This document shows positions 34,044 through 43,467 of a DNA stretch of 64,000 nucleotides, in pieces. Below the pieces are notes generated by a model. That model worked only from the letters and a program-made list of their open reading frames with translations, was not told where the DNA came from and made no database searches. The translations under genes were made by a program, and so were the position numbers. Positions within the stretch are counted from its first letter, which is position 1. Every line of letters starts with the position of its first letter. The stretch is taken from NCBI GenBank assembly GCA_023460855.1, contig JAEWOS010000010.1:24325-88324 (forward strand), read 5' to 3'. Source of the DNA: Bacteroidota bacterium. GTDB taxonomy: Bacteria; Bacteroidota; Bacteroidia; Flavobacteriales; Weeksellaceae.

Positions 34044-34691
34044 TTATTTAGCAGTTTTATTATTCAGTTTTGATTTATAATAATTTACGTCAGTTGTTCC
34101 CCATGTCGGATCATCGGCATTTTTGGGTTTGAAAGCTTTGATTGCAGCGCCAGCTTTTTCGAATTGAGAACTCAGATCCTTACCTGCTTTGTGATATCCC
34201 AGTACATAATTGAGTTGTGCCCGCATCAGTTCCATTCGTGGGTTGGAATGGTCCACATACTGTTTCAGGTAGAGGTATTTCTTGGCCTCTTTTACAAAAT
34301 CTGCTGTATTACCATCAGTGTTCGCGGAAATTTTCAGGATATTCAAATAAGCTTTGAGGACAGTAACTTCAGAATTGGCAGGAATCAAGTGATCAATATT
34401 CTCAAGTCTCTGTTCTGCGCGCTGAATACTTTCAGAAGCGGCACTAATATCATTATTTCTAAGATGCAGTTGCGCCTGTCTCAGTACTGAGTATGTGGCG
34501 TAATAGGCAGGCTGCCACTGTGTAATATCTGCGGCGGGACTCTCCAGAGACCGGCTTAGATGCGAAAGTGCTTCGGCAGTTTTTGCCTTTTCGATCTCTG
34601 AACTTTTTGACTGGAAGTTGCTTTCTGAAACCTTTTGCGCACCGATAAAGATACTTGAGGTCGCAAGAAAGAACAGTAAAATTCTTTTCAT
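34044..34691 (-). CDS. Secreted helical protein, unknown function
   Basis: A 215-residue protein with a signal peptide (to about residue 18, IGAQ) followed by an all-helical, TPR-like body (for example LRQAQLHLRNNDISAASESIQRAEQRLENI). No known family is recognised. It is the first gene of a two-gene operon with the type IX cargo protein, 6 bp apart, so it may help fold or anchor that protein; this is inference. Confidence 0.8.
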   Translation of the reverse strand: MKRILLFFLATSSIFIGAQKVSESNFQSKSSEIEKAKTAEALSHLSRSLESPAADITQWQPAYYATYSVLRQAQLHLRNNDISAASESIQRAEQRLENIDHLIPANSEVTVLKAYLNILKISANTDGNTADFVKEAKKYLYLKQYVDHSNPRMELMRAQLNYVLGYHKAGKDLSSQFEKAGAAIKAFKPKNADDPTWGTTDVNYYKSKLNNKTAK

Positions 34692-34781
34692 ATGATGGTA
34701 TTAATTAATCAAAACTACAATTTTTTATCAGTGATTCCAACAAAAAAGTTAAATCATTGACGAATTATAATAATCTTGTAA

Positions 34782-36020
34782 TTAATATTCCATTTCCCGT
34801 AATTTTTTGTTGGTGGTGCCAACCACAATTCCGATCAATAAGGTAAGGCAGCCGCCAACAACTACCGATCTTACAACCCCCAATAGTTTGGCTGCCACAC
34901 CGCTTTCAAACTGGCCCAGTTCGTTGCTGCTCATCACGAACATGGAATTAACGCTGAGTACGCGTCCGCGAATATGTTCCGGAGTTTTAAGCTGAACAAT
35001 CGTTCCGCGGATGACCACAGAAATTCCGTCCAGCATTCCACTCAGTACCAGAAATAAAAATGATAACCAGTACAGTTTGGACAGTCCGAAACCGATAATG
35101 CATAGTCCGAAACCAATTACCACCGCAATTAAAATTCTTCCCTGATTTTTTCTTAACGGAATAAATCCTAAGGTTACAATCACAATCGTAGCTCCAATAT
35201 CTGCCGCAGCGTTCAGTAATCCGAAACCATCCGAACCAACTTTTAAGATATCTGCTGCAAACACCGGAATCATCGCAACAGCGCCGCCAAAAAGTACCGC
35301 AAACATATCCAGAAGCAGTGCGCCGAGAATTTCTTTGGTCTTGAAAATATAATTGATACCCTCCGAAAAACTTTGCTTCAGACCTGGTTTTTGCCCGTTA
35401 TTCTGTGAAGGATGCGGAGAAAGGCGCCAGAAAAACAGCGAAGCAACGACCATAATCCCTACAATAATCTGTAAAGTCTGGGTAATGCCGAACCAGTGGA
35501 TGAAAAATCCGCCAAGTGCATGTCCGCTCACAGACGCTCCGAGAAAAGCTGCCTGATTGATGGTGATGGCAAAAGGAAGTCTTTCAATCCCCACGATTTT
35601 GGGGATCATGGTAGGAACAATCGGTCCCAGAAAAGCGCGGCAAATTCCTGTAAAAAAGATAATTCCGTAAATGAGCCAGGTGATTTCGCGGTTTTCGAAA
35701 AAATCGGTCCGCTGTTCATAAAAGGCGAGAAAAGCGAGAAGCCCTACCAGCAATACATAGGCATAGTTGCAGATCAGCAGCAGCTTCTTTTTCTCTGCAT
35801 TGTCGATTACATGGCCTGCATAGAGCGCCGAACTCACTGCCGGAATTACTTCGGAAAGTCCGATCATTCCAATCGCCAAAGGATCTTTCGTAATATCGTA
35901 AATCCACCAGCCAAGTAAAGTTGCAAGCATCCGGAAAGAAAGTACCAGTAAAAATCTTCCGCCCATCAGATTCCTGAATTCAGTAATCTTAAGGGTTTGC
36001 AGCGGCTTCATCGAAATCAT
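34782..36020 (-). CDS. MFS transporter, EntS-like (MFS_3) type
   Basis: Inner-membrane exporter-like protein of 412 residues with about 12 transmembrane segments. It has the MFS intracellular-loop motif AGHVIDNAEKKKLLL between helices 2 and 3 and a second GRVLSVNSMF segment in the C-terminal half. It resembles the EntS/macrolide-efflux branch. The substrate is unknown. It stands alone, with no siderophore or resistance genes nearby. An alternative start is ATG at 36011. Confidence 0.9.
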   Translation of the reverse strand: MISMKPLQTLKITEFRNLMGGRFLLVLSFRMLATLLGWWIYDITKDPLAIGMIGLSEVIPAVSSALYAGHVIDNAEKKKLLLICNYAYVLLVGLLAFLAFYEQRTDFFENREITWLIYGIIFFTGICRAFLGPIVPTMIPKIVGIERLPFAITINQAAFLGASVSGHALGGFFIHWFGITQTLQIIVGIMVVASLFFWRLSPHPSQNNGQKPGLKQSFSEGINYIFKTKEILGALLLDMFAVLFGGAVAMIPVFAADILKVGSDGFGLLNAAADIGATIVIVTLGFIPLRKNQGRILIAVVIGFGLCIIGFGLSKLYWLSFLFLVLSGMLDGISVVIRGTIVQLKTPEHIRGRVLSVNSMFVMSSNELGQFESGVAAKLLGVVRSVVVGGCLTLLIGIVVGTTNKKLREMEY

Positions 36021-36111
36021 CCTGCAAATGTAAAATTTAATAATATTTTCACAGGATTTTTTTGCGCAAGGTAAATTGTAGGAAACCCGGATTTTCGGAC
36101 AGGATTATCAT

Positions 36112-36138
36112 AAAAAAACCGGCCTCAAAGAAGCCGGT
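36112..36138 (-). terminator. Terminator after the small lipoprotein gene
   Basis: ACCGGC/GCCGGT stem followed on the minus strand by seven T residues. It lies 22 bp beyond the stop at 36160. Confidence 0.85.
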
Positions 36139-36159
36139 AATTTTTCTTACTGAATATTC

Positions 36160-36528
36160 TTACTCGTTATCTGCACGGGATGCACTCAGAATAATCGCAG
36201 CAACGCCTACCGCGCCGATTGCTCCTCCAATAATTGCAGTATTCGCTTTTTTATTGTCTTTTACTTCGATTACATTGGTTTTAGCCAGAGCTATTCTGCT
36301 GGAATCTTTCTTGCTGATGTAACCGATGATACTGTCGTTCTGCACGTCAGTAAAAATCATCTTCTGACCTTTCGTGCTGTTTTTTAGTTTAAAAGTATAC
36401 GATCTTCCGGATAAAAGGTTGGAGTAATTATTAAGCGAAACATCGTCACCGTATTTGGTTGTTGCACACGAAGAAAGCAAAAATGCAGAAGCTAAAAAGA
36501 CAGATTTAGTGGATAGAGAAATTTTCAT
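36160..36528 (-). CDS. Small putative lipoprotein
   Basis: A 122-residue protein with the lipobox LLSSC (Cys21), a beta-rich middle, and a hydrophobic glycine-containing segment near the C-terminus (AIIGGAIGAVGVAAIIL) that could insert in a membrane. ATG at 36528 is used. The longer frame starts with a TTG that forms part of a TAAATTTG promoter box (36547-36554). Function unknown. Confidence 0.8.
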   Translation of the reverse strand: MKISLSTKSVFLASAFLLSSCATTKYGDDVSLNNYSNLLSGRSYTFKLKNSTKGQKMIFTDVQNDSIIGYISKKDSSRIALAKTNVIEVKDNKKANTAIIGGAIGAVGVAAIILSASRADNE

Positions 36529-36596
36529 ATCAGATTTTTTGTTGCTCAAATTTAAAAATTTTTTTCAATTGCGCTGCTAATGCGCGTGTTCGGCAC

Positions 36597-38096
36597 TCAA
36601 ATTTTATGGTTTTCGAGAAACCCGGCAATTTTTCTGTCGTTGGCAAGACGCGGAATTTTATTCTGTCCGCCAAGTTTTCCCTGCGATTTTGCATAGCTTA
36701 TAAATGCATTTTTTTCCAGACGACTTACCACCAGCGGTTTCAGGATTTTACCTTCAATCAGATCGTCATAATAGCTGTTTCTGCTTCGCAATTCCTGATC
36801 CAGCTTTGCCGAAAATGCCGCCAGGTTTTCAGGTTCCCGCTCAAACTCAATCAGCCATTCATGAAAAGGAAGACCCGATTCGGGATTGACCTGTGGCGCC
36901 AGATGAAATTCGTTAATCTGTGCCGGAAATTCGTCCAGGGTCGCTTTCAGGGCAGATTCAACCTCGAATGCGATCACGTGTTCACCGAAAGCGGAAGTAT
37001 AATGTTTGGTTCGCCCCGAAACCAGAATTCTGTACGGATCCTTTGAAATAAAGCGGATGACATCGCCAATGGAATAGGCCCATAATCCCGAAGTGGTCGT
37101 CAGAATCAGCGCGTAATCTTTGCCTGTTTCCACTTCACCGAGCGTAAGCCTTTTCATGTCGGGTTTTCCGTATTCTTCTAAAGGAATAAATTCATAGAAA
37201 ATTCCGTGGTTTGTCAGCAGAAGCAGTCCTTCCTCATCAAACCGGTCCTGAAATCCGAAAAAACCTTCACTCGCCGGAAAAGTCTGGATGATATCAACTT
37301 TGCTGCCTAACAGTTCTTCCATTTTTTCACGGTAGGGCTCATAATTGACCCCGCCGGTAATGATTAGCTGTAGTTGCGGGAACAATTGCTTGATTTTTTT
37401 CCCTGTTTTTGCTGTAAGTTTTTCAAAATACATGATCAGCCAGGGCGGAATTCCCGAAATTACCGTCATGTTTTGATTATGGGTTTCTTCAACAATTTTA
37501 TCAACTTTGGTTTCCCAGTCGTCAATGATGTTCGTTTCCCAGCTTGGAAGTCTGTTTTTTTGCAGATATTTTGGAATGTGATGCGCCACAATTCCTGAAA
37601 GCCGGCCTGTTTTAATTCCGAAATTTTCTTCGAGTTCCGGACTTCCCTGTAAGAAAATCATTTTCCCGTTTACGAAATCTGCGTTATCTTTTTGGGCGAT
37701 ATAATGGAATAAAGCACTTTGTGCAGCCTGCACCTGATCGTTCATACCGCCTTTGGTCAGTGGAATATACTTGCTGCCGGAAGTGGTGCCGGAAGTTTTC
37801 GCGAAATATTCAGGTGTTCCCGGCCAGAGAATATGTGCCTGCCCTTTTTTTACTTTCTCAATATAGGGTTTCAGTCCTTCGTAATCGTTTACCGGAACTC
37901 TGGCCTGATAATCAGCTACCGTATTTATTTCTTCGAACCGGTGTTCGCGGCCGAAAAGTGTTTTCTGTGCGCTGTTAACCATAGAAAGAAGCAACTGTTC
38001 CTGATCCTGAACCGCGTTCTTTTTGAAATATTCGCTTTCGCGAACGTGTTTTTTAGCCCAGATTTTGGCAACATTTTTCTTGAGAAAATTTAGCAT
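36597..38096 (-). CDS. GH3 auxin-responsive-promoter-family acyl-adenylating protein
   Basis: A 499-residue member of the adenylate-forming superfamily related to plant GH3 acyl-amido synthetases. Visible are the ATP-loop-like TSGTTSGSKYIPLT (about residue 105), an acidic/aromatic centre, the hinge region SGRTKHYTSAFGEHV, and a C-terminal lid domain. Bacterial members are common in Bacteroidota. The substrate is unknown, so auxin should not be inferred. It is monocistronic. Confidence 0.92.
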   Translation of the reverse strand: MLNFLKKNVAKIWAKKHVRESEYFKKNAVQDQEQLLLSMVNSAQKTLFGREHRFEEINTVADYQARVPVNDYEGLKPYIEKVKKGQAHILWPGTPEYFAKTSGTTSGSKYIPLTKGGMNDQVQAAQSALFHYIAQKDNADFVNGKMIFLQGSPELEENFGIKTGRLSGIVAHHIPKYLQKNRLPSWETNIIDDWETKVDKIVEETHNQNMTVISGIPPWLIMYFEKLTAKTGKKIKQLFPQLQLIITGGVNYEPYREKMEELLGSKVDIIQTFPASEGFFGFQDRFDEEGLLLLTNHGIFYEFIPLEEYGKPDMKRLTLGEVETGKDYALILTTTSGLWAYSIGDVIRFISKDPYRILVSGRTKHYTSAFGEHVIAFEVESALKATLDEFPAQINEFHLAPQVNPESGLPFHEWLIEFEREPENLAAFSAKLDQELRSRNSYYDDLIEGKILKPLVVSRLEKNAFISYAKSQGKLGGQNKIPRLANDRKIAGFLENHKI

Positions 38097-38130
38097 ATCA
38101 CAAATTTAGAAAATCGATGAGCACGGCAAT

Positions 38131-38161
38131 AAAAAAACTGCTCCAATATTTGAAGCAGTTT
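38131..38161 (-). terminator. Terminator after the 128-residue lipoprotein gene
   Basis: AACTGCT/AGCAGTT stem with a T-run on the minus strand, between the lipoprotein gene and the GH3 gene start. Confidence 0.75.
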
Positions 38162-38188
38162 CATTATTCAGTTTAAAAGCTGATACAA

Positions 38189-38575
38189 TTAATTCCTTAC
38201 ACAGTCCGCTGTCCAAGTTTTACCGTCTTTCATGTACAGAATATCAAGATCCTGATTGTTGATTCTGATAAACGCTGTAGCCGTGTTACCGATATTAACC
38301 ATCGTGTTACCATCTTTGTTAAATTCAATTCCGTTTAAGTTCGGGATACCGTTGCTGAAGGCAAAGTTATATCTGTTTTCATTTCCGATTTTGGTTACAA
38401 AAACGCTTCCGTCGTTGGATGTAATGGTGTTTCCTCCGTTTTCATTATACGAAACAGAACCTTTGTAAGTTCCGGCAAAGAAGTCGTTGTCTACAGGATC
38501 GTCGTCTCTTGAACATGAGATTGAAACTGCAAATACAAGCAGGAACACCGACAGGATTTTGAGTAAATTTTTCAT
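38189..38575 (-). CDS. Small putative lipoprotein
   Basis: A 128-residue protein with the lipobox SISC (Cys21) followed by an acidic linker (RDDDPVDND) typical of surface-exported Bacteroidota lipoproteins. The body is a single beta-rich domain. No family is recognised. It lies 44 bp after the basic secreted peptide gene on the same strand. Confidence 0.8.
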   Translation of the reverse strand: MKNLLKILSVFLLVFAVSISCSRDDDPVDNDFFAGTYKGSVSYNENGGNTITSNDGSVFVTKIGNENRYNFAFSNGIPNLNGIEFNKDGNTMVNIGNTATAFIRINNQDLDILYMKDGKTWTADCVRN

Positions 38576-38619
38576 TTTTTTTGATTTAAATTAATATGTA
38601 TTATTGATTAATTCAGAAT

Positions 38620-38889
38620 TTAACGCAGGAATTTTGGTTTTGGCGGATGTGGTCTGTTAGGCTTTTGCGGTCTTGCCTTTCCTTTAGCTCCCGGTCCGAT
38701 TTTTTTTCCGGAAGGTGTAACGATTTGTGGCTTGCTACCTCTTTCAGATCGAACCTGTGCGTCCTTTTCAGCTTTTTTCTGCTTGAAATGCTTTACCAGC
38801 GGTGTTTCCTTTGGTTTTGGCGGATGTTGTTGTGCTCCTGCAAATCCAACGCCGAAGATGAGCAGCACACATGTTATAAGATTTTTCAT
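38620..38889 (-). CDS. Small secreted proline/lysine-rich peptide
   Basis: An 89-residue protein with a signal peptide (to about residue 19, AGAQ) and a strongly basic mature part rich in Lys, Pro and Gly (HPPKPKET, PQKPNRPHPPKPK). No domain is recognised. It looks disordered and could bind an acidic polymer or the wall. It is upstream of the 128-residue lipoprotein. Confidence 0.65.
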   Translation of the reverse strand: MKNLITCVLLIFGVGFAGAQQHPPKPKETPLVKHFKQKKAEKDAQVRSERGSKPQIVTPSGKKIGPGAKGKARPQKPNRPHPPKPKFLR

Positions 38890-38954
38890 TGTTCAAATTA
38901 TTTTATAGTCAACAAAACGAACAACTACTGTGCAAGATTGTGCTGAAATTATTA

Positions 38955-38988
38955 TTGTATAAAAAATGGGCGGTATTTTGTAAATTTG
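38955..38988 (+). promoter_or_regulatory. Probable promoter of mfd
   Basis: TTG (38955-38957), 23-bp spacer, TAAATTTG (38981-38988). The start codon follows 70 bp later. The spacing is at the upper limit for flavobacterial promoters. Confidence 0.45.
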
Positions 38989-39058
38989 CGTCTTTGCGAA
39001 TTAAGCGGTTTCGGATACGTCTGAAATCGCTGAGTTTATTTAATTATATCAGCAGTTT

Positions 39059-42000
39059 ATGGTGTTAAAACCCGTGCGGGAAACCCTGCTTCCGTTTCTT
39101 TTCAAATCCGGTTTTGGCGGTGAGATTATTCAAAAAATTGACAGTAAGCAGTCGGCTACTGTAAAAGGTGCTGCAGGTTCATCACCGGTTCTTATTGCCG
39201 CACAAATCTTTCTTTCCACAGATAAAACGGTTTTATATCTCGCTGAAGACAAGGAGGAAGCGCTGTATGCTACTGCTGAATTTGAAGAACTGGCAGGAAA
39301 TGATCAGACGCTTTATTTTCCGCCTTCACATCTCGAAGCTTATCAGATTGAAAAAACCCAGAATGCCAATCTGGTTCTGCGTACTGAGGTGCTGAATACA
39401 CTTGCTGCAGAGAAAAAGCGAAAAATTATTGTGGCACCTTATCTTGCGCTCGCAGAAAAAGTGCTGAAGAAAGAGGATTTTAAAGCCATTTCCCTCGAAA
39501 TAAAGAAAGGCACTGAAATAAATTATGATATTGCAGAGGAACTTCAGGAGAAGTTCGGATTTGTGCTGACCGATTTCGTTTCCGAGCCCGGTGAATTTTC
39601 CGTACGCGGCGGAATTGTCGATGTTTTTTCGTATTCCAACGAAGAGCCGTACAGAATTACGCTGTTCGGTAATGAAGTAGAGAATATCCGCACTTTTGAT
39701 ATTGAAACCCAGCTTTCCAAAGAAAGCGTTGATGGTTTTCAGCTTGTTTCCAATATGAATTTTTCCGTGCAGGGAAGCAAGGTTCCGTTTTTTGATCTGC
39801 TGCCCTCAGATACTTTAATAGTCAGCAGAAACGCCTTTTCGGGAGAAAAAATCTTAGGTGGTTTTTATGAGAAGGCGATGCAGAATTATGAAAATCTCTC
39901 TGAAGAACTAAGTCACCGCAAACCCGGTGAACTTTTTCTGGATCAGGAGTTTTTTCAGCAGTATGTTGCTAAATATACGCATATCGATTTTGTGTCTGTT
40001 TCCTCTTCAGCATTTATCGGTGACGAAGTAATTCAGTTCAATCATATGCCGCAGCCCGCGTTTCACAAAAATTTTGAAATGTTGCTGGAGGATCTCGATC
40101 AGAAAAAACAGGAAGGATACCGCATCTGGATTTCCTATTCGTCCGAAAAGCAAATGGAAAGGCTTCATTCCATACTTTCTGAAATTACCACACTTTCCCT
40201 AGATGACGGTCTGGGCGAAAATATTCACGCATTCCGATCTGAACTGCATGCAGGATTCGTAGACCGTGACGCCAAAATTGCAGTGTACACCGATCACGAA
40301 ATTTTTGACCGATACCAGCGCTACAAGCCTAAAAATGCATTCGCAAAATCAGAGCAGCTCACGCTGAAAGATATGATGTCGCTGAAAATCGGCGATTATA
40401 TCACGCATATCGATCACGGCATCGGGAAGTTTATGGGTCTCGTAAAAGTGAACAACAACGGAAAAGTACAGGAGAATTTCAAACTGGTTTATAAAAATGG
40501 AGATTTGCTTTACGTTAGCATTCATGCCCTGCACAAGATTTCCAAATACAACGGGCCTGAAGGAAAGGAAATCGTGCTTTCACGTCTTGGTTCGCCTGCC
40601 TGGAAAACCCTGAAGCAGAAAACAAAGGCCAAAGTGAAGCAGATCGCTTTCGACCTCATTAAACTATACGCGCAACGGAAAACTGCAGAAGGTTTTGCAT
40701 TTTCTCCTGACACATTCCTTCAGAATGAACTCGAAGCTAGTTTTATTTATGAAGACACTACGGATCAGGAGAAGGCAACTGAAGATGTGAAAAAAGACAT
40801 GGAAGCCGAAACCGTAATGGACAGGCTGATTTGTGGAGATGTGGGTTTCGGCAAGACAGAAGTGGCAATTCGTGCAGCATTTAAAGCGGCAACCGACGGA
40901 AAACAGGTAGCAGTACTTGTTCCGACCACTATTCTTGCTTTTCAGCATTACCGCAGTTTCACAGAAAGGCTCAAAGATTTTCCGGTAGATATTTCTTATC
41001 TGAACAGATTCCGTTCTGCAAAACAGAAAAGCGATACTAAAGAAGGTCTGAAAAACGGCAAAATTGATATTGTTATCGGTACGCATCAGCTCGTAAGCAA
41101 GGATGTTTCATTTAAAGATTTAGGTCTGCTCATTATCGATGAGGAACATAAATTTGGCGTTAACGTAAAAGATAAACTGAAAACTTTAAAGGCTGATGTC
41201 GATACCTTAACTCTTACTGCAACACCCATTCCGCGAACCCTGCAGTTTTCGCTGATGGCTGCAAGAGATTTAAGTGTAATTAAAACGCCGCCGCCAAACC
41301 GGCAACCGGTAGAAACGCAGGTGGTTTCTTTTGATGAGGAACTTTTGCGCGATGCCATTTCGTACGAACTTCAGCGCGACGGCCAGGTTTATTTCATCAA
41401 CAACCGTATTGAAAACCTCAAAGATATTGCAGGCCTGATTCAACGACTCGTTCCTGATGCACGTGTGATAACCGGTCACGGACAAATGGAAGGAAAGCAG
41501 CTTGAAGAAAATGTGCTCAGCTTTATGGAGGGCAAATATGATGTACTGGTTTCCACAACAATCGTAGAAAGTGGGGTAGATGTTCCGAATGCCAACACCA
41601 TATTCATCAATGATGCGCAAAAATTCGGAATGGCGGATCTGCATCAGATGCGGGGAAGAGTCGGCAGAAGTAACAGAAAAGCATTTTGTTATCTGATTAC
41701 TCCGGGATACGATCTCATGACTTCCGATGCGCGGAAAAGGCTGGAAGCCATCGAACAGTTTTCAGATCTGGGAAGCGGATTTCAGATTGCGATGAAGGAT
41801 CTTGAAATTCGCGGCGCTGGTGATCTTCTTGGTGCAGAGCAAAGCGGATTTATTAACGAAATGGGATTTGAAGCGTATCAGAAAATTATGCAGGAAGCAC
41901 TGGAGGAACTGCAGCATGATGAAAATTTTGAAAACCTGTTTGAAAATGAGGAAGAGAGGAAAAAACTCATCAAGGTTAACCGTGACGTCAATATCGATAC

Positions 42001-42445
42001 CGATTTAGAACTGATGCTTCCGGACAACTATGTGCAAAGTACAGAAGAACGGCTGCAGCTTTATCAGAAACTTGCAGAAATTACCGACGCGCAGCAGCTT
42101 AAACATTTTGAAGCAGAATTGACTGACCGTTTCGGCGAATTGCCGGAGGAAGCTCAGAATCTTCTGAAATCAGTGGAGCTAAAATGGCTGGCTGCAGAAA
42201 TCGGATTCGAGAAGATTATCGTGAAAAACGGAATTTTCCTCGGATATTTTCCAGGAAATCCACAGGACAGATTTTACCAGAGTGAAAAATTCAGAAATAT
42301 TCTTACATTTCTAACACAAAATCCTGCCGAAGGTTCATTGAAGGAGAAAGTGGGTAAAGACGGGAATCAGCTGATGATGCGTAAAGAGCAGGTTCGCAAT
42401 GTAGATGAGGTTAATACCGTATTAATAAGGATTCTCGGAAAGTAA
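39059..42445 (+). CDS. mfd: Transcription-repair coupling factor
   Basis: Removes stalled RNA polymerase and recruits UvrA to damage. At 1128 residues the domain order is normal: UvrB-homology region (about 30-330), CarD-like polymerase-interaction domain (about 440-520; IGDYITHIDHGIGKFMGL), and RecG-like translocase with Walker A GDVGFGKTE (about residue 592), DEEH (about 693), TATPIPRT and QMRGRVGRS. The C-terminal TRCF domain (about 960-1080) is present. It is monocistronic. Confidence 0.97.
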   Translation: MVLKPVRETLLPFLFKSGFGGEIIQKIDSKQSATVKGAAGSSPVLIAAQIFLSTDKTVLYLAEDKEEALYATAEFEELAGNDQTLYFPPSHLEAYQIEKTQNANLVLRTEVLNTLAAEKKRKIIVAPYLALAEKVLKKEDFKAISLEIKKGTEINYDIAEELQEKFGFVLTDFVSEPGEFSVRGGIVDVFSYSNEEPYRITLFGNEVENIRTFDIETQLSKESVDGFQLVSNMNFSVQGSKVPFFDLLPSDTLIVSRNAFSGEKILGGFYEKAMQNYENLSEELSHRKPGELFLDQEFFQQYVAKYTHIDFVSVSSSAFIGDEVIQFNHMPQPAFHKNFEMLLEDLDQKKQEGYRIWISYSSEKQMERLHSILSEITTLSLDDGLGENIHAFRSELHAGFVDRDAKIAVYTDHEIFDRYQRYKPKNAFAKSEQLTLKDMMSLKIGDYITHIDHGIGKFMGLVKVNNNGKVQENFKLVYKNGDLLYVSIHALHKISKYNGPEGKEIVLSRLGSPAWKTLKQKTKAKVKQIAFDLIKLYAQRKTAEGFAFSPDTFLQNELEASFIYEDTTDQEKATEDVKKDMEAETVMDRLICGDVGFGKTEVAIRAAFKAATDGKQVAVLVPTTILAFQHYRSFTERLKDFPVDISYLNRFRSAKQKSDTKEGLKNGKIDIVIGTHQLVSKDVSFKDLGLLIIDEEHKFGVNVKDKLKTLKADVDTLTLTATPIPRTLQFSLMAARDLSVIKTPPPNRQPVETQVVSFDEELLRDAISYELQRDGQVYFINNRIENLKDIAGLIQRLVPDARVITGHGQMEGKQLEENVLSFMEGKYDVLVSTTIVESGVDVPNANTIFINDAQKFGMADLHQMRGRVGRSNRKAFCYLITPGYDLMTSDARKRLEAIEQFSDLGSGFQIAMKDLEIRGAGDLLGAEQSGFINEMGFEAYQKIMQEALEELQHDENFENLFENEEERKKLIKVNRDVNIDTDLELMLPDNYVQSTEERLQLYQKLAEITDAQQLKHFEAELTDRFGELPEEAQNLLKSVELKWLAAEIGFEKIIVKNGIFLGYFPGNPQDRFYQSEKFRNILTFLTQNPAEGSLKEKVGKDGNQLMMRKEQVRNVDEVNTVLIRILGK

Positions 42446-42533
42446 TTTCCGAATTATGTTATTTTGAGAGCCTCAAATCTCAATTTTTGATAAAAAACTT
42501 TATATTTGTAAGAATTTAATAGAAAAATTGAAA

Positions 42534-43409
42534 ATGAAAAAACTTTTATATCTTTTTGTTTGCGCGTTCATGGCATTTGCGGTCCAGTCCTGCAAAAGAG
42601 TAGGCGATGATGACGGAAATCTGCTGAATGATATGGATGCAAACCAGCCGGGACTTCACGGGCCAAGATTTCTGTATCGTGAAGTGATGGGCGGAATTGT
42701 AATGAACGAGTACAAGTACGACCTGTTGAAAGTGGTTGAGGTGAAAAACCAGAATGAAACCACTACCATCAGTTATTCCGGAGACCGTATTTATAAGATT
42801 GATTATGACGGAAAAAATGGTGATGACAGAACGGTTTATACCCGTTTCTTTAACTATGCGCCGAATACGGATGTGGTAACTTCCATTACGGAAAACGAAT
42901 CTTTTTATCCGGATACACATCTTCCGACACCACCACCTGTTCAGAAACGTAAAGCGCTTTACACCTTAACCTATCAGGGTGAAAAGAAACTCCAGAAAAT
43001 TGAGATGAAACAGGGACCTGATGTAATCGGTGCTCCTTTCGACTATACCAATTATTCTACCGCTGAATATACGTATGACGCAGATGAGAAGAATATCACA
43101 AGAGTTGATATGAAATACGGAGGCATTGTAGCTGGAGTGTTTGATCCGCCTGCAAACCTGATGACGTATATCTATATGGATTACGATGACAAGAAAACGC
43201 CGTATTCATTGTTACCGTTTGAATATCTCGTTTCTGTAACACTGGACAATCCTTATAGAAACTATTACCTTTCGGAAAATAATCCGAAAAGAACATCCAG
43301 TAATGATTACGTAAATCCGATACAATATGCGGGAACGCTTTATACGTACGATCCTCAGGATTATCCGCTTACCGGTTTTGGATACGACTTCGATTACCGA
43401 CCATTCTAA
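42534..43409 (+). CDS. Putative lipoprotein, unknown function
   Basis: A 291-residue protein with the lipobox VQSC (Cys20) and an acidic stretch after it (VGDDDGN), then a beta-rich body with YD-repeat-like segments (YSGDRIYKIDYDGK, EYTYDADEKNITRVDMKYGG). ATG at 42534 is used; a TTG two codons earlier is not needed. A TATATTTG box lies at 42501-42508. The next gene is a lipoprotein of similar make-up. Function unknown. Confidence 0.8.
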   Translation: MKKLLYLFVCAFMAFAVQSCKRVGDDDGNLLNDMDANQPGLHGPRFLYREVMGGIVMNEYKYDLLKVVEVKNQNETTTISYSGDRIYKIDYDGKNGDDRTVYTRFFNYAPNTDVVTSITENESFYPDTHLPTPPPVQKRKALYTLTYQGEKKLQKIEMKQGPDVIGAPFDYTNYSTAEYTYDADEKNITRVDMKYGGIVAGVFDPPANLMTYIYMDYDDKKTPYSLLPFEYLVSVTLDNPYRNYYLSENNPKRTSSNDYVNPIQYAGTLYTYDPQDYPLTGFGYDFDYRPF

Positions 43410-43420
43410 TAAATCAGAAC

Positions 43421-43452
43421 AAAGGAGAAATGTGAAAATATTTCTCCTTTTT
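43421..43452 (+). terminator. Terminator between the two YD-like lipoprotein genes
   Basis: Perfect 11-bp stem AAAGGAGAAAT/ATTTCTCCTTT with an 8-nt loop and T-run. It ends 15 bp before the next ATG. Confidence 0.85.
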
Positions 43453-43467
43453 AATCTTATAAAACCT

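Noticed and set aside
43327..43467. Upstream extension of the second YD-like lipoprotein
   Set aside because: It overlaps the previous gene and the terminator, and the signal peptide starts at ATG 43468.
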